NCBI GenBank assembly: GCA_943845485.1 | Contig: CALTNV010000024.1 | Span: 1-7,159 of the forward strand | Direction: 5' to 3' | Source of the DNA: an uncultured Flavobacteriales bacterium | GTDB lineage: Bacteria; Bacteroidota; Bacteroidia; Flavobacteriales; CALTNV01 | Length of the DNA stretch: 7,159 nt | In this document: positions 1 to 5,633 of the stretch, piece after piece | How positions within the stretch are numbered: the first letter of the stretch is position 1 | Layout: each line of letters begins with the position of its first letter | Position numbers and translations under genes: made by a program | The notes under the pieces: generated by a model | What the model saw: only the letters and a program-made list of their open reading frames with translations | Database searches by the model: none | Told to the model about the DNA's origin: nothing

Positions 1-264
1 TATTTTAATTTCTGATAAATAACCATCTTGAGATGATAGAATATCATAACCAATTCCTCCTTGAGTTTTAAAATCTAGACCTGTATGGAAATGGTTAGAT
101 CTAAGTTCTCCAAAATTACCTGCTAATAATAAAGGTATATTTAAAGGCGCAGCAAATTCAACACTGTCTGATATTGTATTGTTTTTTAAGTGTTTTTGAG
201 ATAGTAGACTACTATTTATAAATATTAGTAGTATTAATGACAAGTAAAAATATGCTTTCTTCAT
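1..264 (-). CDS. M23-family metallopeptidase, N-terminal part (runs off left edge)
   Basis: These are the first 88 codons of a secreted or envelope peptidase; the rest lies beyond the left edge. The protein starts MKKAYFYLSL and has a hydrophobic signal segment (about residues 4-22) ending near SLLSQ, with no lipobox cysteine. From residue 40 it reads PLNIPLLLAGNFGELRSNHF and then HTGLD. This is the opening of the LytM/M23 fold seen in Bacteroidota M23 peptidases, where the His and Asp of HxxxD are the first two zinc ligands. The later HxH ligand motif is outside the window, so activity cannot be confirmed. Family members cut peptidoglycan cross-links or act as envelope scaffolds. The ATG lies 3 bases after the stop of the flavoprotein gene, so the two are almost certainly co-transcribed. 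The family call is secure; substrate and full length are unknown. Confidence 0.85.
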   Translation of the reverse strand, partial: MKKAYFYLSLILLIFINSSLLSQKHLKNNTISDSVEFAAPLNIPLLLAGNFGELRSNHFHTGLDFKTQGGIGYDILSSQDGYLSEIKI

Positions 265-267
265 ATT

Positions 268-1473
268 TTATATAGTAATGTTTTGGCTTGCAATCCAAGC
301 TGTTGTCCAAGCTGCTTGGAAATTAAAACCACCAGTTATTCCATCAATATTTAAAATTTCTCCTGCAAAGTATAAATTATTTATACGTTTATGCTGCATC
401 GTTCTAAAATCAATTTCTTTTAAATTTACACCTCCCGCAGTAACAAATTCTGCTTTATTCGTACTTTTTCCATCTATTGTTATTTCACAATTAAATAAAA
501 TATCAGTTAGTTTTGTTACTTGCTCATTATTCAATGATTTTAAAGGTTGATTTATTTTCAAGTTAGCTAGCTTATATAAAGCTAAACATAAACGGGTTGG
601 TAGATGTAATATTTTATAATTTTTTAATATTTTATTTCCATTTTCTAATAAGATCTCAGAGTGCCATAAATTGTAAAAAGTATCTTTATTATAATCAGGA
701 AGCCAATTAATGGTACAGTTAAATTTATAATTTACTTTATGAAAATCAATTGCTTTATATGCAGATAGTTTTAATACTCCAGGTCCTGTAATTCCTTGAT
801 GTGTAAATAATAAATCGCCATAGTAGCTACTTTTTTTATATGTAATTTCACACTTTGTACTAATTCCAGGTATTTCTGAAAATGGGTTATTTGCTATTTT
901 AAAAGAAAATAAAGAAGGTACTGGCTCAGTAATTTTAATGTTATACTGGTTTAGTAGGTTCCATACTTTAGAATTACTTCCAGTAGCCATCAATAAGTTT
1001 TTTGTTTTAAAAGAGTCTTTGCTTTCTGTTTTTAATTCAAAATATTCATGATAAGTTGAAATTTCAGAAAGTTTTTTTTGTTTTAATATATCAACCTTTA
1101 ATTTTTTTGCTTTGTTTAAAAAGCAATCAATAATTGTCTGAGATGAGTTTGATGTTGGGAATACTCTATTGTCCTCTTCAACATTTAGTGTAATATTATT
1201 GTTTTCAAACCACTCAAAAGTATCTCCAGGTTGAAACTTATGCAAAGGGCCTAAAAGTTCTTTTTGTCCTCTTGGATAATATGTAGATAACTCTTTAGGG
1301 TCAAAGCAAGCATGTGTTACATTGCATCGTCCTCCGCCAGATATTTTAACTTTAGCAAGTAATTTATTACTTGCCTCCAAAATTAACACTTTAGCATCTT
1401 TATTTTTTTCTGAAAAATTTATGGCAGAAAAAAATCCTGCAGCTCCACCTCCAACAACAATTAAATCAAACAT
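268..1473 (-). CDS. NAD(P)/FAD-dependent oxidoreductase, HI0933/YhiN/BaiN family
   Basis: This is a 401-residue flavoprotein, the usual length for the family. The N-terminus [13 protein letters not shown] is a Rossmann dinucleotide-binding motif (GGGAAG at 8-13). It is followed by an acidic residue ending the second strand (E33) and the family signature [12 protein letters not shown] at 43-54. Further family blocks are [14 protein letters not shown] near 219-232, TAGGV near 345-349, and the C-terminal FAD-binding block [13 protein letters not shown] with [10 protein letters not shown] at 366-389. I chose the start at 1473 because an upstream in-frame ATG at 1521 would add 16 lysine-rich residues that are simply the yidD 3' end in another frame, and the Rossmann strand begins at once from 1473. 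The 5' end overlaps the yidD stop by 8 bases, suggesting translational coupling. One characterised clostridial homologue reduces bile-acid intermediates, but the role in a flavobacterium is unknown, so I give no symbol. Confidence 0.9.
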   Translation of the reverse strand: MFDLIVVGGGAAGFFSAINFSEKNKDAKVLILEASNKLLAKVKISGGGRCNVTHACFDPKELSTYYPRGQKELLGPLHKFQPGDTFEWFENNNITLNVEEDNRVFPTSNSSQTIIDCFLNKAKKLKVDILKQKKLSEISTYHEYFELKTESKDSFKTKNLLMATGSNSKVWNLLNQYNIKITEPVPSLFSFKIANNPFSEIPGISTKCEITYKKSSYYGDLLFTHQGITGPGVLKLSAYKAIDFHKVNYKFNCTINWLPDYNKDTFYNLWHSEILLENGNKILKNYKILHLPTRLCLALYKLANLKINQPLKSLNNEQVTKLTDILFNCEITIDGKSTNKAEFVTAGGVNLKEIDFRTMQHKRINNLYFAGEILNIDGITGGFNFQAAWTTAWIASQNITI

Positions 1474-1723
1474 CTTTTTTTTCTTTTTTCTCGGGAACAG
1501 GGTCATATCCATGTCCTCCAAAAGGATGGCATTTTGAAATTCTTTTAGCTCCTAACCAAGTTCCCTTTATTGGTCCCCAGGTTTTAATTGCATCTATTGT
1601 GTATTGAGAACATGTAGGGTTATACCTACAGTTGCTTCCCAGTAAGGGTGAAATTGATAATTGATAAAATTTGATAAATAAAATGAATATTTTCTCAAAT
1701 AATTTTTTTATAATGGAAATCAT
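1466..1723 (-). CDS. yidD: YidD, membrane protein insertion efficiency factor
   Basis: This is an 85-residue small protein of normal length for YidD. It has a short amphipathic or hydrophobic N-terminus (about residues 4-20) and then the family core: [20 protein letters not shown] (21-40), a mid region ending [11 protein letters not shown], and GGHGYDPVP at 69-77. The conserved cysteines C32, C38 and C65 are all present. YidD sits at the inner face of the cytoplasmic membrane and helps YidC/Sec insert membrane proteins. The tail is lysine and glutamate rich (EKKEKKDV); the purine tract encoding it lies directly ahead of the flavoprotein start and may serve as its ribosome-binding region. In many bacteria yidD lies between rnpA and yidC; here it follows accC by 29 bases instead. 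Family assignment is very secure. Confidence 0.95.
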   Translation of the reverse strand: MISIIKKLFEKIFILFIKFYQLSISPLLGSNCRYNPTCSQYTIDAIKTWGPIKGTWLGAKRISKCHPFGGHGYDPVPEKKEKKDV

Positions 1724-1752
1724 ATGTTTAACAAAAATAAGGTCAATCTTAT

Positions 1753-3231
1753 TTAAAATCTATTTTTTTTCCAATTAGTTGTATTCTTAATATTAATATC
1801 AAGATTTTTCCCTTTTTCTCGATGCTCAATATGATGAATGAACATTGCTAAAACTTTTTCTTCATCGGTAATCATTTTTACTCTATTTAAGTAGTTATCA
1901 TAATATTTTTCTACAAAGTTTGTAGTGAATTCACCGCTAATAAAATTTTCGTGATTTATAACATAATCTCCAAAAGGAAGTGTTGTTTCAACTCCTTTAA
2001 TTTGATAAGATTTAATTGCTAACGAGAGGTTTTTAATAGCTTCATCTCTATTTTTACCATAAGCAATTAGTTTCGATATCATAGAATCGTATGCTAAAGG
2101 TATTTCCATTCCTTCCCTATATCCATCATCTACTCTTATATTTTCATTTCTTGGAGATTTATAAATCTCTAGTTTTCCAATATTAGGCATAAAGTTGTTT
2201 AAAGTATCTTCGGCATAAACTCTTAATTCTATCGCATGACCTTTTAATTTTACATCTTCTTGGTTTATTTTTAATGAAGCTCCTTCAGCTACTAAAATTT
2301 GTTGTTCTACTAAATCTATACCAGTTACTAATTCTGTAACTGGATGTTCTACTTGTAGCCTTGTATTCATTTCTAGGAAATAGAAGTTTAGTTTATCATC
2401 TAATAGAAATTCAACAGTTCCTGTGCCAATATAATCGCAAGATTTTGCAACATCACAAGCAGTTTTACCCATTTCTGATCTTAATTTTTCTGTTAATATA
2501 ATTGAGGGTGCTTCTTCAATTACTTTTTGATGTCTTCTTTGTACAGAACAATCTCTTTCTCCTAAATGAATAACATTACCAAAATTATCTGCTAAAACTT
2601 GAATTTCGATATGTTTCGGGTTTTTAACATATTTCTCAATAAAAACAGCATCATCACCAAAGCTTGAAAGAGCTTCAGATTGAGCTCTTTCAAGTTGGTC
2701 AATGAAATCATTCTCATGATCAACAATTCTCATTCCCTTTCCACCGCCTCCAGCTGATGCTTTTACCATAACAGGGAAGCCAATTTTTTTGGCAACCTCT
2801 AAAGCCTTTTTGTGATCTTTTATTGGAGTATCTGTACCCTCTATTAGTGGAGTGTTAAATTTCTTTACAGCTTCTTTTGCAGCAAGCTTACTCCCCATTA
2901 TTTCAATAGAATGGGGTTTAGGTCCAATAAATTGTATATTATTATCTGTAACTGTTTTTGAAAATAATGCATTCTCAGATAAAAATCCATAACCAGGATG
3001 TATAAAATCTGTATTAGATCTTAAAGCAATATCTATTATTTTATCAATGTTCAAATAACTTTCTGATGGCGTAGCTTCTCCTAACAAGTAAGCTTCATCA
3101 GCAAATAATACAAAAGGAGCATTTCTATCCACGTCAGAAAATACAGCAACTGTTGACATTCCCATTTTTTTTGCCGTTTTCATTATTCTTAGAGCAATTT
3201 CTCCTCTATTTGCTACTAACAGTTTTTTCAT
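1753..3231 (-). CDS. accC: Biotin carboxylase subunit of acetyl-/propionyl-CoA carboxylase
   Basis: This 492-residue ATP-grasp enzyme carboxylates biotin on a carrier protein using ATP and bicarbonate; a partner carboxyltransferase then carboxylates an acyl-CoA. The N-terminal domain starts [16 protein letters not shown] and includes [10 protein letters not shown] (78-87). The ATP-grasp glycine loop [14 protein letters not shown] is at 157-170. Residues matching E. coli AccC ligands and catalytic groups are present: K115, K157, H207, K236, E274, E287, N289, R291, E295 (in [11 protein letters not shown]) and R337. No biotinyl MKM site is present, so this is a stand-alone subunit. It is about 40 residues longer than E. 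coli AccC, with a C-terminal tail ending TNWKKNRF. That form is typical of the Bacteroidota subunit usually paired with a small carrier and an acyl-CoA carboxyltransferase, so propionyl-CoA may be the substrate. I chose ATG 3231 because the family N-terminus starts there, 4 bases after AGAGG, rather than an ATG 30 bases upstream. Confidence 0.93.
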   Translation of the reverse strand: MKKLLVANRGEIALRIMKTAKKMGMSTVAVFSDVDRNAPFVLFADEAYLLGEATPSESYLNIDKIIDIALRSNTDFIHPGYGFLSENALFSKTVTDNNIQFIGPKPHSIEIMGSKLAAKEAVKKFNTPLIEGTDTPIKDHKKALEVAKKIGFPVMVKASAGGGGKGMRIVDHENDFIDQLERAQSEALSSFGDDAVFIEKYVKNPKHIEIQVLADNFGNVIHLGERDCSVQRRHQKVIEEAPSIILTEKLRSEMGKTACDVAKSCDYIGTGTVEFLLDDKLNFYFLEMNTRLQVEHPVTELVTGIDLVEQQILVAEGASLKINQEDVKLKGHAIELRVYAEDTLNNFMPNIGKLEIYKSPRNENIRVDDGYREGMEIPLAYDSMISKLIAYGKNRDEAIKNLSLAIKSYQIKGVETTLPFGDYVINHENFISGEFTTNFVEKYYDNYLNRVKMITDEEKVLAMFIHHIEHREKGKNLDINIKNTTNWKKNRF

Positions 3232-3265
3232 TGTACCTCTTTTATTTCTTGAATGTAACAAAATA

Positions 3266-3299
3266 CAAACTTTGTTTTAACATTTATATTATTTAACAA
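3266..3299 (-). promoter_or_regulatory. Possible promoter for the accC-yidD-flavoprotein-M23 unit
   Basis: Read on the minus strand, a TTG (3299-3297) is followed after 23 bases by AAAGTTTG (3273-3266). That is one mismatch from the Bacteroidota -7 box TAnnTTTG, and the spacing is at the long end of the accepted range. It would give a leader of roughly 28 bases carrying AGAGG ahead of the accC ATG. In DNA this AT-rich such a match could arise by chance. Confidence 0.28.
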
Positions 3300-3343
3300 G
3301 GTTATTTCATTCTTCATGGATAATTATTATTTATCTTGTCTTC

Positions 3344-4030
3344 ATGTTTTTATTTAGAATTTTATTGTCTTTAATATTTCTTTCCTCTGTAACATCTTTA
3401 TATGGACAAGATGAGATAGAAGTAATTGTTGACGCTACTATTATTGCTGAAGAAGATTTAATTTCACCTATCTCTTTTGCAAAGGTTGAAAATGTTAGGA
3501 CTAAAGAGATTGTACTGGCTGATATAAACGGTAAATTTAAAATGTTAATGCTTTCAACAGATACATTAATAATATCCTCTGTTGGGTTTGAATTCTTTAA
3601 ATTATTTATACCTCAAAGGTTTTTTCAAACACTAAATAATGATGGTTTATTAAATGGATTTCCCGTTATTAAAAAAATAGTTTACTTAAAAACCTATGAT
3701 TATATGCTTGAGGAGTTTGTTGTTTGGGGATTAACATTAGAAGAGTTTAAGTATCAATTTGTGAATATGCAGTTAAATGACATCGTTGATGTAAATGCAC
3801 AAAAATTAAAAGGAAGGGATTATAAGTCAGCTTCTGATGGCGGTTTTGGAGTTCAAACAGGTTTGAGTCCAATTTCTTCACTTTACAACAGGTTTAGTAA
3901 AACTGGAAGAAGCAAAGCACAAATAAAAAAATACCGTAAAAAATTAGAGAAGTATAAAATCTATGATACTGTAAATCCATATTTTAATACAATGGAGTAT
4001 TATCAGTTAAATAAGGATGATTCAAAATAA
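3344..4030 (+). CDS. Secreted protein with carboxypeptidase-regulatory-like domain
   Basis: This is a 228-residue exported protein. Residues 1-22 (MFLFRILLSLIFLSSVTSLY then GQ) form a signal peptide with a short basic start, a hydrophobic core and probable cleavage around Gln22. There is no lipobox cysteine. Residues about 25-90 resemble the small beta-sandwich found in Bacteroidota carboxypeptidase-regulatory-like domains: a strand, a variable loop, ISFAKVENVRTKE, LADINGKFKM, then DTLIISSVGFE. The rest has no motif I recognise. It includes a basic, helix-prone stretch (KAQIKKYRKKLEKYKIYDTV, 191-210) and a polar tail. Proteins of this kind act in the periplasm or outer membrane, often as accessory domains, but here no catalytic or TonB-barrel domain follows. 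The start has no Shine-Dalgarno sequence, which is common in the phylum. It is divergent from accC and has its own upstream region, in which I found no convincing promoter. Confidence 0.72.
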   Translation: MFLFRILLSLIFLSSVTSLYGQDEIEVIVDATIIAEEDLISPISFAKVENVRTKEIVLADINGKFKMLMLSTDTLIISSVGFEFFKLFIPQRFFQTLNNDGLLNGFPVIKKIVYLKTYDYMLEEFVVWGLTLEEFKYQFVNMQLNDIVDVNAQKLKGRDYKSASDGGFGVQTGLSPISSLYNRFSKTGRSKAQIKKYRKKLEKYKIYDTVNPYFNTMEYYQLNKDDSK

Positions 4031-4335
4031 GTGTTTATTAACTTTGTTAAATTATTTCTATTAATGAAATAACTATTCTAAGTAAAATTAACTAAATAAT
4101 CATTTCTGATATGTTCAATTTTCTATTAGGTCAATCATTATGTTTGTCTCAATAAATTAATTAAATTTTGCTCAAAATAAATCTTTATATCGTTTTAAAT
4201 GGTTTTTTAAAAAGAGTGAAGAAATAATTTTGTATCCAATTTAAACAATTAAGTGAATTACAATATTGTTAAAAACAAAAGGATTTATATTAATTTATCT
4301 AACTACTATTTAAAACTAATTTTATAATTAAAAAA
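4031..4335. other. AT-rich intergenic stretch with no recognisable gene
   Basis: About 305 bases lie between the secreted regulatory-like protein gene and the palindromic terminator. All six frames are broken by frequent stops, and I see no tRNA-like fold, repeat array or coding remnant. Only weak symmetry is visible: a 7-bp stem at 4052-4058/4066-4072 with a 7-base loop and no T tract, and a 5-bp stem at 4038-4042/4046-4050. Neither qualifies as a terminator. The stretch may simply be the long 3' untranslated region of the plus-strand gene. Confidence 0.6.
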
Positions 4336-4390
4336 TCGTAAATAAAAAAACGAGAGTACTTTTAAAGTACTCTCGTTTTTTTATTTACGA
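4336..4390. terminator. Bidirectional terminator, 55-bp perfect inverted repeat
   Basis: Two 27-base arms (4336-4362 and 4364-4390) are exactly complementary around a single central base at 4363. The inner 12 bp contain the GC pairs (CGAGAGTACTTT and its complement). These are flanked by seven A on the left and seven T on the right, so on either strand a GC-containing stem is followed by a U tract, as in an intrinsic terminator working in both directions. It sits 11 bases past the stop of the minus-strand secreted protein gene and about 305 bases past the stop of the plus-strand gene, so it separates convergent transcription units. Pairing continues beyond the A/T tracts through TCGTAAAT and its complement, which a simple terminator does not need. 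Confidence 0.85.
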
Positions 4391-4401
4391 ACACCTACTT
4401 C

Positions 4402-4893
4402 TTACATTTCCGGTAAGGGAGCTGTCATATATGGAGTAGGTTTTGGCTTTAATTTTGTATAAAAAATAACATTAATAATCTTGTTATCTTTAGTTAATCT
4501 TGGATTAGAAATACCTTTGTTAATAGACCAAGTAGAGTTTCCTTTGTCCATATAGTCTGGGCTATAAAGCTCTAAAGAATTATCCATATGCTTGATGTAC
4601 ACAGATGTAATATTTCCTTTTTGTACATTTGCAGAACCTACATAACAAGTAGGAGCAACATTTTCTTGGTTATCTCTAACAGAAATGATGATGTCTTGAT
4701 TAGAATCATCCATTACTCTTCTAGATCCTCTTTCATCAAATACATTTTTCCATATTTGGTAACAATCTGGCTCAGCTTCTTCAACTGTAATAACCTCTTC
4801 TATTACTTCATCCTCTGTGATAATAATGTCATCTTGGGCAGTAGCATAAATCCCTGTGTATAATGATAGGGCAATAAGTAGTAACTTTTTCAT
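4402..4893 (-). CDS. Secreted protein of unknown function
   Basis: This is a 163-residue protein that I do not recognise. Residues 1-20 (MKKLLLIALSLYTGIYATAQ) are a classic signal peptide, with probable cleavage after Ala-Thr-Ala or the following Gln, and no lipobox. The mature N-terminus is strongly acidic: 11 of residues 21-43 are Asp or Glu, mixed with Ile and Val. Two cysteines remain in the mature chain (C44 and C83) and could form one disulfide in the periplasm or outside the cell. The middle part alternates polar and beta-prone segments (DIIISVRD, ITSVYIKH, SLELYSP, IINVIFYTKL), suggesting a small beta-rich domain. The tail is proline rich (KPKPTPYMTAPLPEM). It is a single-gene unit with its own candidate promoter upstream and a strong terminator 11 bases downstream. 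The intact signal peptide and defined flanks make it a believable gene; its function is unknown. Confidence 0.75.
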   Translation of the reverse strand: MKKLLLIALSLYTGIYATAQDDIIITEDEVIEEVITVEEAEPDCYQIWKNVFDERGSRRVMDDSNQDIIISVRDNQENVAPTCYVGSANVQKGNITSVYIKHMDNSLELYSPDYMDKGNSTWSINKGISNPRLTKDNKIINVIFYTKLKPKPTPYMTAPLPEM

Positions 4894-4923
4894 CGTGTAT
4901 TAAATTAAAAGTTTAAATTTACG

Positions 4924-4953
4924 CTAAAGTAATAAAACTTATACAAAGTACAA
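4924..4953 (-). promoter_or_regulatory. Candidate Bacteroidota-type promoter for the secreted protein gene
   Basis: On the minus strand a TTG (4953-4951) is followed after 19 bases by TACTTTAG (4931-4924), one mismatch from the -7 consensus TAnnTTTG. The spacing is close to ideal. Transcription would begin about 25 bases before the ATG at 4893, giving a short leader. No comparable box faces gmhA on the plus strand of this intergenic region. Confidence 0.42.
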
Positions 4954-4978
4954 GAAATTAGCAGACAGAATAATCATT

Positions 4979-5551
4979 ATGGAAAACATTAAACAACATT
5001 TTTTAGAAGCTCAATCTGTTTTAGATAAATTTATGAATGATGATGTTAATTTTAATAATATTAAAATTGCTGGAGACATTATTGTAGCATCAATTAAAAA
5101 TAAAGGAAAGGTTTTAAGTTGTGGAAATGGTGGTTCTTTATGTGATGCGATGCATTTTGCTGAGGAAATGACTGGTAGGTACAAAAATGATAGGGCGGCA
5201 TTACCTGCTATATCATTATCTGATGTATCACATATGAGTTGCGTATCAAATGATTATGGTTATAATTATGTTTTTTCAAGAATGGTAGATGCTTTGGGTC
5301 AATCAAATGATGTATTGTTTGCTCTAAGTACAAGTGGTAATTCTGAAAACGTAATTAAAGCTATAGAGTCAGCTAAGCTTAAAGGAATAAAGGTTATTGG
5401 TTTAACTGGTAAGACAGGAGGTAAAATGGCTTCTATGGTTGATGTTGAAATTAGAGCTCCCTTTTCTGAATATGCTGATAGAGCTCAAGAAATCCATATT
5501 AAAGTAATACACTCTATTATTGATTATGTAGAGAAAAGTTTAAATATGTAA
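4979..5551 (+). CDS. gmhA: Phosphoheptose (sedoheptulose-7-phosphate) isomerase
   Basis: This 190-residue cytoplasmic enzyme converts sedoheptulose 7-phosphate to D-glycero-D-manno-heptose 7-phosphate, the first step of ADP-heptose synthesis for the LPS inner core. The E. coli protein (192 residues) aligns nearly end to end. It is a single SIS domain: the phosphosugar-binding loop [20 protein letters not shown] starts at 45, followed by [17 protein letters not shown], the second loop [15 protein letters not shown] at 115-129, [10 protein letters not shown] at 142-151, and [14 protein letters not shown] at 165-178. Active-site and metal-site residues known from homologues are present: H59, E63, Q170 and H178. 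A Leu (54) replaces the His of the E. coli GGSHCD loop. The start lacks a Shine-Dalgarno sequence but matches the family N-terminus. A strong terminator follows, and no other heptose gene is adjacent, so it appears to be transcribed alone. Confidence 0.95.
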   Translation: MENIKQHFLEAQSVLDKFMNDDVNFNNIKIAGDIIVASIKNKGKVLSCGNGGSLCDAMHFAEEMTGRYKNDRAALPAISLSDVSHMSCVSNDYGYNYVFSRMVDALGQSNDVLFALSTSGNSENVIKAIESAKLKGIKVIGLTGKTGGKMASMVDVEIRAPFSEYADRAQEIHIKVIHSIIDYVEKSLNM

Positions 5552-5582
5552 GATTTAATTGTATATTTTATAGATAAGAGTT

Positions 5583-5622
5583 AAACCTTGTTGATTAACA
5601 TCAATAAGGTTTTTTTATTTTT
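5583..5622 (+). terminator. Intrinsic terminator after gmhA
   Basis: A 13-bp stem (5583-5595 with 5600-5612) has one internal G-U pair and a four-base TAAC loop. AAACCTT pairs with AAGGTTT at the base and TTGAT with ATCAA at the top. It is followed at once by a T-rich run (5610-5616, one A, then five T). It lies 31 bases past the gmhA stop and should separate gmhA from comM. Confidence 0.85.
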
Positions 5623-5623
5623 G
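5591..5623 (+). promoter_or_regulatory. comM: Candidate comM promoter overlapping the gmhA terminator
   Basis: TATTTTTG at 5616-5623 is an exact match to the Bacteroidota -7 box TAnnTTTG. A TTG at 5591-5593 lies 22 bases upstream, inside the terminator stem and within the accepted spacing range. Initiation about 5-7 bases past the box would fall only a few bases before the ATG at 5634, giving a nearly leaderless message. The box is built from the terminator's own T tract, so the match may be partly coincidental. Confidence 0.42.
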
Positions 5624-5633
5624 TTTAAAAAAA

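Noticed and set aside
278..550. 90-codon open frame on the plus strand
   Set aside because: It lies wholly antisense to the conserved C-terminal part of the flavoprotein gene and has no family-like features.
1474..1521. Upstream in-frame start for the flavoprotein adding [16 protein letters not shown]
   Set aside because: The extension is the yidD end read in another frame, and the Rossmann strand starts immediately at 1473 as in homologues.
1322..1537. 71-codon plus-strand open frame
   Set aside because: It is antisense to the flavoprotein N-terminus and the yidD 3' end; its poly-Phe run is just the complement of the lysine codons.
3232..3261. Upstream in-frame start for accC adding ten residues
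   Set aside because: The family N-terminus begins at [10 protein letters not shown], and AGAGG is correctly placed for the ATG at 3231.
4052..4072. Small hairpin after the plus-strand gene
   Set aside because: Seven almost pure AT pairs with no T tract would not make a terminator.
3301..4073. 11-base inverted match (3301-3311 with 4063-4073) flanking the secreted regulatory-like protein gene
   Set aside because: It is short, AT-rich and imperfect beyond 11 bases, with no target duplication or transposase; expected by chance here.
4588..4863. 91-codon plus-strand open frame
   Set aside because: It is antisense to the secreted protein gene, which has the convincing signal peptide, promoter candidate and terminator.
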